NCBI GenBank assembly: GCA_036746875.1
Contig: DAIODI010000141.1
Coordinates: 1 to 7,825 of the forward strand
DNA: 7,825 nt
Reading direction: 5' to 3'
Origin: DAIODI01 sp036746875
GTDB lineage: Bacteria; Pseudomonadota; Alphaproteobacteria; Rhizobiales; Aestuariivirgaceae
Shown here: positions 1 to 6,355 of the stretch, in pieces
Layout of the letters: each line of letters opens with the position of its first letter
Position numbering within the stretch: the stretch's first letter is position 1
The notes under the pieces: model-generated
Databases searched by the model: none
What the model saw: only the letters and a program-made list of their open reading frames with translations
Told to the model about the DNA's origin: nothing
Made by a program: the position numbers and the translations under genes

Positions 1-68
1 CACCCGTCAGCCGACTCCCTTCATCGCAGGACAACCTGTTGAGGTTCCACATCTAACCGTTCTGGTCG

Positions 69-737
69 TCAGACCGTGAGGCGGTAGCCGAGGTAGCGCT
101 TCGACTCCACCGGATCGTACCCGAGCCTGGTCCTCAGTTTCTTGCGCAGCTTCGAGATGTGGCTTTCCACCACCGATTCGTCGATGTCCTCGTCGAACAA
201 TCCGTAGACGGAGGAGAAGATCTGCGCTCGCGTCACCAGCCGGCCCTTGCAGGCGGCGAGGTGTTCAAGGATGCGACGTTCCCGGCGCGGCAACGCCAGC
301 GGGCGGCCGCGGATCAGCGGGTCGCGGCCGTCGAAATAGACGGTGATCTCGCCGGCCGTGGCCGACTCCGTGTCGGCGCCGCGCCGCCGTGCGATCGCCC
401 GGGCGCGGGCCAGGATCTCGCGCACATGGACGGGTTTGCTGACGACGTCGTCGACGCCGGCGTCGAACAGCTTCAGCATCGACTCGAGCACCCGGCTGTC
501 GACCATGGCGATGACGGGCGCCTGTGATTTGTTTCGGATCGCCGGTGTGTATTTCTCGCGGGCGGCGCAATCACCCAGAACGAACGCCTCAACCGCCGTA
601 ATCTCCGACGAGGCCGCGCTTTCAATCCATGTATAGAATTCCTGAGGATTGAAAGTGGCCGTAGAAATACCCTCCCTCTCAAAGGATTGCATATAGCTCC
701 GTGTCACGATTTCTCGATCATCTACGATGACGAACAT
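69..737 (-). CDS. ftcR: FtcR/Rem-type flagellar transcriptional regulator (OmpR-like)
   Basis: This 222-residue protein has an N-terminal receiver-like domain (about 1-115) and a C-terminal OmpR/PhoB winged helix (about 130-222). The recognition-helix region reads VVESHISKLRKKL (189-201) and the end is the wing motif KRYLGYRL. The length and whole-chain pattern (FDAGVDDVV.KPVHVREILAR, LPRRERRILE, ESHISKLRKKLR) match what I remember of Brucella FtcR and Sinorhizobium Rem, the master activators of flagellar genes in Hyphomicrobiales. In the receiver, the acidic pair D6/D7, the candidate phospho-acceptor D56 and K101-P102 are present. The usual switch Thr/Ser of strand beta-4 appears to be V79, and the xxLPxxDG segment after the acceptor Asp is missing, so the receiver is atypical. 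The Met start gives the family's usual N-terminus; only a weak GGGG ribosome site precedes it. No flagellar gene is visible nearby, and the 68 nt downstream to the window edge hold no recognisable gene. Family assignment is confident; the need for phosphorylation is unknown. Confidence 0.9.
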   Translation of the reverse strand: MFVIVDDREIVTRSYMQSFEREGISTATFNPQEFYTWIESAASSEITAVEAFVLGDCAAREKYTPAIRNKSQAPVIAMVDSRVLESMLKLFDAGVDDVVSKPVHVREILARARAIARRRGADTESATAGEITVYFDGRDPLIRGRPLALPRRERRILEHLAACKGRLVTRAQIFSSVYGLFDEDIDESVVESHISKLRKKLRTRLGYDPVESKRYLGYRLTV

Positions 738-769
738 GGCGTGAACCCCGAATCACTACTCCATTCAAA

Positions 770-798
770 TATGTAGTTGCGCACTGAATCCTCGTCAA
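770..798 (-). promoter_or_regulatory. Predicted sigma70-like promoter of ftcR
   Basis: On the minus strand a -35 box TTGACG (plus-strand 793-798) is followed, after exactly 17 nt, by a -10 box TACATA (770-775). If transcription starts about 7 nt past the -10, near 763, the ftcR leader would be only about 26 nt. Both hexamers are close to consensus, the spacing is ideal and the segment is much AT-richer than its surroundings. This was recognised by eye; no start-site data are available. Confidence 0.6.
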
Positions 799-800
799 AC

Positions 801-818
801 CCAAAGTGGCAAATTTGG
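801..818. promoter_or_regulatory. Dyad upstream of the ftcR promoter, possible operator
   Basis: The segment contains CCAAA (801-805), 8 nt, then TTTGG (814-818), a perfect 5+5 dyad. It overlaps the 8-bp palindrome CAAATTTG (810-817). Its centre is about 46 bp upstream of the predicted ftcR start site and abuts the -35 box, where a class-II activator commonly binds. In rhizobia rem is activated by the LuxR-type pair VisN/VisR, and in Brucella ftcR is controlled by VjbR and MucR (established knowledge). Which protein, if any, binds here is not shown by the sequence, and a short AT-rich dyad can arise by chance. Confidence 0.35.
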
Positions 819-834
819 AAAATACTACCTTTAG

Positions 835-864
835 TTGAAATTGCAGGTGTGATGGACTTTACTG
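835..864 (+). promoter_or_regulatory. Possible promoter of the DUF2189/serine hydrolase pair
   Basis: A -35-like TTGAAA (835-840) and a -10-like TTTACT (859-864) are separated by 18 nt on the plus strand. They lie about 50 nt upstream of the start codon at 917 and divergently from the ftcR promoter in the same AT-rich gap (738-916). The match is moderate: the -10 has four of six consensus bases. Confidence 0.35.
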
Positions 865-916
865 GCCAGGCGGGCGGCGCTAGCGTTGTCCTGCCCCTCG
901 ACCGGAAGGCGAACCG

Positions 917-1711
917 ATGAACAGCGCGACCGACAAACCGGCGCCGGCAACCAGAGCCCTGGCCATCAACACCATCACGTTCACCGACATCCGGGACAGC
1001 CTGGCCGCGGGGGTCGGCGACTTTCTGCAGAAGCCGCAGTACGGGCTTTTTTTCGGCGCGTTCTACATGGTCGCCGGGTGGATCATCGTGGCGATGTCGT
1101 TCCGCTGGGGCATGTCGTATCTCGCCTATCCGCTGGCGGCCGGGTTCATTTTGCTTGGCCCGTTCATCGCCATCGGGCTCTACGAGGTCAGCCGCCGCAT
1201 CGAAGCCGGTCAACCGATCGCGTGGCGCGGCGTGCTCGCGGTGATGTACGAACAGCGCCGGTTCGAGCTGCCATGGATGGCGTTCGTCGTGCTGTTCATC
1301 TTCTGGATCTGGCTCTATCAGGTGCGGCTGCTGATGGCGCTGTTCCTCGGCTTTCACGCCAGCGCCGATCTCGGCAAGCTCGTGCAGATGATTCTCACCA
1401 CGCCGGACGGCTGGGCGTTTCTGATCGTCGGGCATCTGGTCGGCGCGTTCCTCTCGCTGGCGCTGTTCACGGTGACGGTCGTGTCGTGCCCCTTGCTCCT
1501 CGACCGCAACGTCGACTTCATCACCGCCATCATCACCAGCGTGAAGGCCGTTCGGCAGAACGCCATGCCGATGCTGCTCTGGGGCGTGCTGGTGGTGCTG
1601 GCGATGATCGTGGCGATGGCGCCCGGCTTTCTCGGGCTCCTGTTCATCCTGCCGATCCTCGGACACGCCACCTGGCATCTCTACCAGCGGCTGATCCGCC
1701 ACGCCCCATGA
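917..1711 (+). CDS. DUF2189 family integral membrane protein
   Basis: This 264-residue polytopic inner-membrane protein has a short polar N-terminus and about five or six hydrophobic spans, near 42-62, 67-90, 118-145, 164-192 and 218-248. Segments I associate with DUF2189 are GPFIAIGLYEVSRRIEAG (81-98), CPLLLDRNVD (191-200), which follows a span, and LPILGHATWHLYQRLI (245-260) at the C-terminus. The family's biochemical role is not known. The start is well supported by a GGAAGG ribosome site (904-909) 7 nt before the ATG. Its stop overlaps the next start as ATGA (1708-1711), so the two genes are probably translationally coupled. Whether the downstream hydrolase acts with this protein is unproven. 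The family call is fairly secure; no function is claimed. Confidence 0.85.
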   Translation: MNSATDKPAPATRALAINTITFTDIRDSLAAGVGDFLQKPQYGLFFGAFYMVAGWIIVAMSFRWGMSYLAYPLAAGFILLGPFIAIGLYEVSRRIEAGQPIAWRGVLAVMYEQRRFELPWMAFVVLFIFWIWLYQVRLLMALFLGFHASADLGKLVQMILTTPDGWAFLIVGHLVGAFLSLALFTVTVVSCPLLLDRNVDFITAIITSVKAVRQNAMPMLLWGVLVVLAMIVAMAPGFLGLLFILPILGHATWHLYQRLIRHAP

Positions 1712-2853
1712 CCGCCGATGGAGGCGCGGCGCCCGCGTTCAGCCGCAGCGATGTGACGCTCGCCAACTGGCGCACCGCGCCGTTCAGCGCCTGGGCGTTT
1801 TCCAACGTGCGCGAACTGATCGGCACCACGGGTATCGCCTTCGCGCCCGGGCTGTCGCCGCTGCCACGCGATCCCCGCCCCATGCCGGATGACCTCGCGG
1901 CGTTTCTTGGCGCCACCTGCACGGACGGCTTCATGGCGCTCAAGGACGGCAGCGTGGCGTTCGAGTGGGGCCGCACGGACGAGGCGCACAAGCCCCATGT
2001 TGTGTTTTCGGTGTCGAAGTCGATCACCGCGCTGATCGCCGGGATCGCGGCCGGAGAGGGCAAGCTCGACCCGGATGCGCCAGTCGCGGCCTATCTGCCG
2101 GTGCGCGACGGTTCGGCCTATGGCGCGGCCACGGTGCGCCATGTGCTCGACATGACGGTGAGCATCGCCTTCACCGAGGACTACCTCAACCCCGACGAGA
2201 CCTTCCTCGCCTACCGCGAGGCCTCCCGCTGGAACCCGCCGCGCGGTCCTGCCAGCGATCAGGGCCTTGCCGGTTTTCTGCCGACGCTCCGGCTGGGGGA
2301 CCGCCCGCATGGCAAGCGCTTCCACTACGTCTCGCCCAACTCCGATCTTCTCGGCCTGATCATCGAGGCCGCAACCGGCGAGCGGCTGGCCGACGCCGCC
2401 GCCCGGCTGTTCGCCGGCATCGGGGCGGAAGGGGAGGCCTACATCACCGTCGATTGCCGCGGCGCTCCGCGCGCCGCCGGCGGCTTCTGCATCACGCTGC
2501 CCGACATGGCGCGGATCGGCGAGCTCGTGCGTTGCGGCGGCGCGGCCAACGGGCGGCAGGTCGTTCCGGCCGCCTGGATCGCCGACCTTGCCGTTGGCGG
2601 CGACCGCAGCGCCTGGGCGAACGGCGACATGGCTCCGCTCTTCCCCGGCGGCAGCTATCGCAGCCAGTGGTACGCGCCGGCGGGCGGGCGCGGCGCGTTG
2701 ATCGCCTGCGGCATCCACGGCCAGTGGATCTACATCGATCCGCCATCGGGCGTTGTCGTCGTCAAACAGTCCTCGCAACCCCTGCCCGTGGACGAGGCGA
2801 TCGACCGGTGGACGATGGCGATGTTCGAGATCATCCGCGATCGGCTGGCGTAG
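1708..2853 (+). CDS. Class-C beta-lactamase-related / NylB-like serine hydrolase
   Basis: This 381-residue protein has the beta-lactamase/transpeptidase-like fold pattern. The nucleophile motif SxxK is S101-V-S-K104 (FSVSKS), followed by a helix and a GKLDPDAPVAAYLP segment (118-131) typical of class C relatives. The second motif reads Y207-V-S, then PNSDLLG, where class C beta-lactamases have YxN. The third, KTG-like motif is replaced by H337-G-Q in GIHGQWIYIDPPSG. YxS plus HGQ is the pattern I associate with 6-aminohexanoate-dimer hydrolase (NylB)/esterase relatives, so an esterase or amidase is likelier than antibiotic resistance. No signal peptide is visible, suggesting a cytoplasmic enzyme. 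The reading frame stays open upstream to 886, but the ATG at 1708 is preferred because it overlaps the DUF2189 stop and leaves a normal family N-terminus. The substrate is unknown. Confidence 0.85.
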   Translation: MTADGGAAPAFSRSDVTLANWRTAPFSAWAFSNVRELIGTTGIAFAPGLSPLPRDPRPMPDDLAAFLGATCTDGFMALKDGSVAFEWGRTDEAHKPHVVFSVSKSITALIAGIAAGEGKLDPDAPVAAYLPVRDGSAYGAATVRHVLDMTVSIAFTEDYLNPDETFLAYREASRWNPPRGPASDQGLAGFLPTLRLGDRPHGKRFHYVSPNSDLLGLIIEAATGERLADAAARLFAGIGAEGEAYITVDCRGAPRAAGGFCITLPDMARIGELVRCGGAANGRQVVPAAWIADLAVGGDRSAWANGDMAPLFPGGSYRSQWYAPAGGRGALIACGIHGQWIYIDPPSGVVVVKQSSQPLPVDEAIDRWTMAMFEIIRDRLA

Positions 2854-2865
2854 GGCGGCGCTCGA

Positions 2866-2880
2866 CCTGACTGAATCAGG
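2866..2880. other. Small stem-loop just after the serine hydrolase stop
   Basis: CCTGA, a 5-nt loop CTGAA, and TCAGG form a perfect 5-bp stem 12 nt after the stop codon, followed by the palindrome GGCCGGCC (2879-2886). There is no adjacent T-run, so it is not a standard intrinsic terminator. It could assist 3'-end formation or be chance. Confidence 0.2.
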
Positions 2881-2913
2881 CCGGCCGCTCTATCTGCTTG
2901 TCTTCGCGTCATC

Positions 2914-2968
2914 TTTTTCCGCCAGGTTGCGGCCACTTGGCGGGATGATGCGCCAGGGCGTCATCCCG
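2914..2968 (+). repeat. Intergenic stem-loop repeat, copy A, with a second competing hairpin
   Basis: Hairpin 1 pairs 2917-2926 with 2936-2945 around a 9-nt loop (TTGCGGCCA). Its arms read TTCCGCCAGG and CTTGGCGGGA. A T/T mismatch (2916/2946) and two further pairs lie beyond. Hairpin 2 pairs CGGGATGATGC (2941-2951) with GCGTCATCCCG (2958-2968) around the loop GCCAGG, 11 bp with one G:U. Both need 2941-2948, so they cannot form together. From 2921 to 2953 the segment matches copy B (7461-7493) at 28 of 33 positions. It lies between convergent genes, the hydrolase and the FAD oxidoreductase. The T-run (2914-2918) precedes the stem on the plus strand and the minus strand reads A's after it, so neither strand shows a standard intrinsic terminator. 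It may be a REP-like element or factor-assisted 3'-end signal. Confidence 0.6.
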
Positions 2969-3029
2969 CTGGTGAGAAAACCCAGGCGATTGAAATCGAG
3001 CAGCATTTGTGAAATCGCACGCCGGTCTC

Positions 3030-4361
3030 CTACAACCCGGCGATGGGCTCAAGCCGGGCGCCGTCGATGAAGCGCGAATAGCGGAACGGCGCCGGGTCGA
3101 CCACCGGCGGCTTGCCGGTGACAAGATCGGCCATCAGCTTGCCCGCGCCCGGCCCGACGCCAAACCCGTGGCCGGAGAATCCGGTCGCCAGATGGAACCC
3201 GGGCAGCGCCTCGACGGGCGAGATGACCGGCACGGCGTCCGGGGTGGCGTCGATGGCCCCGGCCCACGATTGCGCCACCGAGGCGTTTGCGAACGCCGGG
3301 AAGGTGCGCTTCAGGCTCGCCATGGCCTCATCAAGGATGGGCTTCACCGGCTCGGGGTCGAGCACCCGCACGCGCTCGAACGGCGTGGTCTCGTCCAGCC
3401 GCCAGCGCCGCGGCGTGCGCGCGGCCTCGATGAAGGCGCGGCCCACGCGCAGGCGGATGCCGGCGATGTCCTGCCGGAACACCGGCCAGAAGGCCGGGAG
3501 GAGGCGCAGCGAGTCCGGAACGAGATCGGCGACCGACAGATGCCGGTGCGCCACCGTGTAGCCGCCATCGAGGCGCTTGCGGATCGCAAAGCTCTTGCCC
3601 GCGCCCGTCGTCTCGATACCGGCGTCGATGGGCGCGGTGCGCAGCACGGTGTTGATGACGGCGAGCTGCGGCAGGTGGACGCCGAGGTTGCCGCAGAACA
3701 GCCGCGACCATGCGCCGCCCGCCAGCACCACGGAGGAACACCGGATGGTCCCGCGCTCCGTCACAACGGCCGCCACCCGTCCAGCTTCGGTTTCGATCCC
3801 GCGCGCAGCGCACCCCGTGAGCACCGTCGCGCCGAGGCGGCGGGCGGCGGCGGCGATGGCGGGCGACGCCTTCTGCGGCTCGGCGCGCCCGTCGCTCGGC
3901 GTGTAGAGCCCGCCGTGCCAGCGCACGGCCGCGCCGGGCATCAGGCGTGCGGCCTCCTCGCCCGAGACGAGACGCGAGTCGATCTGCCAGGGGCGGCCGT
4001 AGCGGTCGAACCAGTCCGCCTTGCGGGCCAGTTCCTGTTCGGTCTCGGCCAGATAGAGGATGCCGCAGGTACGGAAGCCGGTTTCAGCGCCCACCCGCTC
4101 GTTCATGCCGCGCCACAGCCTGATCGATTCGCGAATCAGCGGGATCTCGCGCGGATCGCGCCCGGTCTGGCGGCACCAGCCCCAGTTCCGGCTCGACTGC
4201 TCCGCGCCGATCGCTCCCTTCTCCACCAGCGCCACGCAGACGCCGCGCTCGGCCAGCTCCAGCGCCGTCGACACGCCGATGATGCCGCCGCCGCTGACCC
4301 CCACATCGGCGGTCGCGGGCAGCGCCTCGTCGGGCGTGAAGGGATCAAGCGGTGGATGCAT
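3030..4361 (-). CDS. FAD-dependent oxidoreductase, glycine/D-amino-acid oxidase (DAO) family
   Basis: This 443-residue flavoprotein should oxidise the C-N bond of an amine or amino acid. The N-terminal dinucleotide-binding motif is GGGIIG (24-29, GxGxxG) in a beta-alpha-beta unit ending at E47, the residue that normally holds the FAD ribose. The segment SSRNWGWCRQTGRD (56-69) sits where DAO proteins carry residues near the flavin. LAGGAWS (213-219) is the family's conserved mid-chain motif. At the C-terminus WAGAIDATPDAVPVIS (366-381) and ATGFSGHGFGVGPGAGK (392-408) are diagnostic. The frame is open upstream to 4694, inside xerC, but ATG 4361 is chosen because it leaves a normal N-terminus 19 nt after the xerC stop. 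A GAAGG ribosome-like site overlaps that stop about 16 nt from the ATG, farther than usual, so the start is slightly uncertain. The substrate cannot be told. It is probably cotranscribed with xerC. Confidence 0.85.
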   Translation of the reverse strand: MHPPLDPFTPDEALPATADVGVSGGGIIGVSTALELAERGVCVALVEKGAIGAEQSSRNWGWCRQTGRDPREIPLIRESIRLWRGMNERVGAETGFRTCGILYLAETEQELARKADWFDRYGRPWQIDSRLVSGEEAARLMPGAAVRWHGGLYTPSDGRAEPQKASPAIAAAARRLGATVLTGCAARGIETEAGRVAAVVTERGTIRCSSVVLAGGAWSRLFCGNLGVHLPQLAVINTVLRTAPIDAGIETTGAGKSFAIRKRLDGGYTVAHRHLSVADLVPDSLRLLPAFWPVFRQDIAGIRLRVGRAFIEAARTPRRWRLDETTPFERVRVLDPEPVKPILDEAMASLKRTFPAFANASVAQSWAGAIDATPDAVPVISPVEALPGFHLATGFSGHGFGVGPGAGKLMADLVTGKPPVVDPAPFRYSRFIDGARLEPIAGL

Positions 4362-4380
4362 GGGCAGGTGCGCGTAACCT

Positions 4381-5316
4381 TCAGCCGAACGCCTTGCGAT
4401 ACTGGCTGACGAGATGGCTCCGGTCCACGCCCGTGTAAACCTGCGTCGTCGAAAGGCTGGCATGTCCCAGAAGCTCCTGGATCGCCCGCAGATCCGCCCC
4501 CGCCGACAGCAGATGCGTGGCGAACGAGTGGCGCAGCGCGTGCGGCGTGGCCGTTTCCGGCAGCCCCAGCGCCGCGCGCAACCGTTCGAGCAGCAGCTGC
4601 ACGATCCGTGCGTTGAGCGGCCCGCCCTTCGCGCCCCGGAACAGGGCCTGCGAGCGCGCCAGCGGCCAGGGACAGAGCGCAACATAGTGCTCAACCGCCT
4701 GGTTCACCTCCGCCAGCACCGGCGTCTCGCGCACCTTGCCGCCCTTGCCGGTGATCCTGAGCACAGGCGCGGGCAGGTCGGCGCGCGTCAGGCCCACGGC
4801 TTCCGAAACGCGCAGGCCGCAACCGTACAGCAGCAGCAGCACCGCCGCGTTGCGGGCGTTGATCCACGCCGCCGCGTCCGGGTCCTCGTGGGCGTCGAGC
4901 GTGGCGCGCGCCGCCTCCACCGAAAGCGCCTTGGGCAGAGCCTTCGGCAGCTTCGGCCGTTGCACGGCGGTGATGGCGGGATTGCGCACGCCGTGGGCCT
5001 TGTCGAGGTGGCGGAAGAACGAGCGCAACGCCGAGAGCTGCCGGGCCAGCGTGCGGCTTTGCGCGCCGTCGCGGCGGCGCTGGGCGAGGAAGGCGCGAAA
5101 GTCGGCGGTGGTGAGCGTCACCAGGTCGGCAAGGCCGGCGGGCTGGCCGAGATGGCCGCCGAGGAAGCCCGCGAACTGGCCCATGTCGCAGCCGTAGGCC
5201 TCCACCGTCTTGGCTGCCGCGCCTCGGCTTGTGGCGAGCGCGGCGATCCAGGCGGTCGCGGCGAGCGCCGCGTCGGGCGCAAGGAGAACGAAACGCGCGT
5301 CAATGGCCGTGCTCAT
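4381..5316 (-). CDS. xerC: Site-specific tyrosine recombinase XerC
   Basis: This 311-residue recombinase acts with XerD at dif to resolve chromosome dimers at cell division. The N-terminal SAM-like core-binding domain (about 15-125) is followed by the catalytic domain. The active site is complete: R169 (CGLRVSE), K191 (TGKGGK), H259 and R262 (TPHALRHSFATH), H285 (LLGHASLSTT) and nucleophile Y294 (VYTGVD). Full length, a single standalone copy and the GxLRVSE/LPKALP pattern shared with rhizobial XerC favour chromosomal XerC over a phage or integron integrase; no att-like repeats flank it. It lies 58 nt after ispA and 19 nt before the FAD oxidoreductase on the same strand. The ATG at 5316 lacks a well-spaced ribosome site (GAGG lies 13 nt away). 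XerC rather than XerD is inferred from overall resemblance. Confidence 0.92.
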   Translation of the reverse strand: MSTAIDARFVLLAPDAALAATAWIAALATSRGAAAKTVEAYGCDMGQFAGFLGGHLGQPAGLADLVTLTTADFRAFLAQRRRDGAQSRTLARQLSALRSFFRHLDKAHGVRNPAITAVQRPKLPKALPKALSVEAARATLDAHEDPDAAAWINARNAAVLLLLYGCGLRVSEAVGLTRADLPAPVLRITGKGGKVRETPVLAEVNQAVEHYVALCPWPLARSQALFRGAKGGPLNARIVQLLLERLRAALGLPETATPHALRHSFATHLLSAGADLRAIQELLGHASLSTTQVYTGVDRSHLVSQYRKAFG

Positions 5317-5374
5317 CGCTTCAGCATCGCCTCGTCTTGGTTAGCGGCGGGTTACGCCGGCGATGGCGCGGGCG

Positions 5375-6262
5375 TCAGTTCTTTCGCTCGACGATGAACC
5401 GGGCGGCCTCGCGCAGCGTCTCCGCTTTCGCGCCAAACGGCTCCAGCGCCGCGATCGCCTCGCCCGCCAGCGTCGCCGCCTTCGCCTTGGCCCCGGCGAG
5501 GCCGTAGAGATCGATGAAGGTGGCTTTGCCTGCGCCCTTGTCCTTCTGCGTCGCCTTGCCGAGTTGCTCGGGCGTCGATTCCACGTCGAGCACATCGTCG
5601 GCGATCTGGAACGCCAGGCCGATGCGGTCGGCGTAGGTCGTCATCGCCGCACGGTCGCCGGCGCCCGCTTCGGCGAGGATCGCGCCCACCTCCAGCGAGT
5701 AGCGGAACAGCGCCCCGGTCTTCATGCTCTGGAGACGGATGATCGCGTCGAGATCGTGGCTTTGCGCCTTCTCGGCCTCGAGGTCGAGCATCTGGCCGCC
5801 CACCATGCCGTCGGGGCCGGACGCGCGGGCGAGTTCGAGCACCAGCTCGGCGCGCACGGCGGCGTTCGGGTGGGTGTCGATATGGGCGAGGATCTCGAAG
5901 GCGAAGGTCAGGAGGCCGTCGCCCGCCAGGATCGCGGTCGCCTCGTCGAAGGCGCGGTGACAGGTGGGTTTGCCGCGCCGGAGATCGTCGTCGTCCATGG
6001 CGGGGAGATCGTCGTGGACGAGCGAGTAGCAGTGGACGCACTCCAGCGCCACGCCCGCCCGCAGCGCCCGGTCGCGCGGCGCGCCGAGGATGCGCGCGCT
6101 CTCGGTGACGAAGAAGGGCCGCAGCCGCTTGCCCTGGCCGATCGAGGAATAGCGCATGGCCGCCACCACGCGCTGCGCCCGCGCGCCACGCTCGGGCAGC
6201 AGGCGGTTCAACAGATCGTCCACCTCCCGGGCGGTCGAGACGAGCGCGGCCTGAAACGACAT
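5375..6262 (-). CDS. ispA: Polyprenyl synthetase, (2E,6E)-farnesyl diphosphate synthase
   Basis: This 295-residue cytosolic enzyme condenses isopentenyl diphosphate with allylic diphosphates to make farnesyl diphosphate, the precursor of undecaprenyl diphosphate, quinone side chains and hopanoids or carotenoids. GQGKRLRP (42-49) is the substrate-binding motif. The first aspartate-rich motif is D84-D85-L-P-A-M-D90 within CVHCYSLVHDD, with the two-residue insertion of bacterial (type II) enzymes. The second is D222-D223-V-L-D226. A lysine-rich stretch (236-247, GKATQKDKGAGK) closes the active site. Length equals the usual IspA size. The frame extends upstream to 6655, but ATG 6262 fits the family N-terminus and has GGAAAAG about 8 nt before it. 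It is divergent from mtgA and heads the ispA-xerC-oxidoreductase run. Farnesyl rather than geranylgeranyl product is inferred from similarity to E. coli IspA around the first motif. Confidence 0.92.
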   Translation of the reverse strand: MSFQAALVSTAREVDDLLNRLLPERGARAQRVVAAMRYSSIGQGKRLRPFFVTESARILGAPRDRALRAGVALECVHCYSLVHDDLPAMDDDDLRRGKPTCHRAFDEATAILAGDGLLTFAFEILAHIDTHPNAAVRAELVLELARASGPDGMVGGQMLDLEAEKAQSHDLDAIIRLQSMKTGALFRYSLEVGAILAEAGAGDRAAMTTYADRIGLAFQIADDVLDVESTPEQLGKATQKDKGAGKATFIDLYGLAGAKAKAATLAGEAIAALEPFGAKAETLREAARFIVERKN

Positions 6263-6287
6263 TTCGTTGCTTTTCCGGTTGGCTGGA

Positions 6288-6300
6288 CAACAGTTTGTTG
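6288..6300. promoter_or_regulatory. 13-bp dyad in the ispA/mtgA divergent gap
   Basis: CAACA (6288-6292), GTT, TGTTG (6296-6300) is a perfect 5+5 inverted repeat in the 93-nt region between the ispA and mtgA starts, 25 nt from the ispA start codon. It could be an operator or a chance dyad. I found no convincing paired -35/-10 boxes in either direction in this gap. Confidence 0.25.
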
Positions 6301-6355
6301 CAGGGCGGCCCGTGTCATAAGGTCGCCGGAGATCGAACTCAACCGGCTTGTTGAC

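Noticed and set aside
33..46. AACCT-GTTG-AGGTT stem after ftcR as a terminator
   Set aside because: Only 5 bp, AT-containing, with no T-run on the ftcR strand; too weak to call.
886..1707. Long upstream extension of the serine hydrolase reading frame
   Set aside because: Its translation is arginine/histidine-rich and out of frame with the clear DUF2189 membrane protein; it is a shadow of that gene in GC-rich DNA.
1708..2853. Serine hydrolase as an antibiotic-resistance AmpC beta-lactamase
   Set aside because: No signal peptide, YxS in place of YxN and HGQ in place of KTG; it resembles NylB/esterase-type relatives instead.
2991..3017. Direct repeat TGAAATCG at 2991-2998 and 3010-3017
   Set aside because: Eight bases, 11 nt apart, in a short gap; I could tie it to no promoter or gene, so chance is likely.
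4381..5316. XerC-like gene as an integrase of a mobile element
   Set aside because: It is full-length, chromosomal XerC-like and flanked by housekeeping genes, with no att-like direct repeats, tRNA or cargo genes.
5317..5340. Four-codon ORF (ATG CTG AAG CGA TGA, minus strand) overlapping the xerC start as ATGA
   Set aside because: It looks like a leader peptide, but its own ribosome site would be only 2 nt from its ATG and there is no attenuator structure; most likely chance.
5363..6355. Upstream extension of the mtgA frame antisense to ispA
   Set aside because: It is a shadow of ispA, whose catalytic motifs lie on the other strand.
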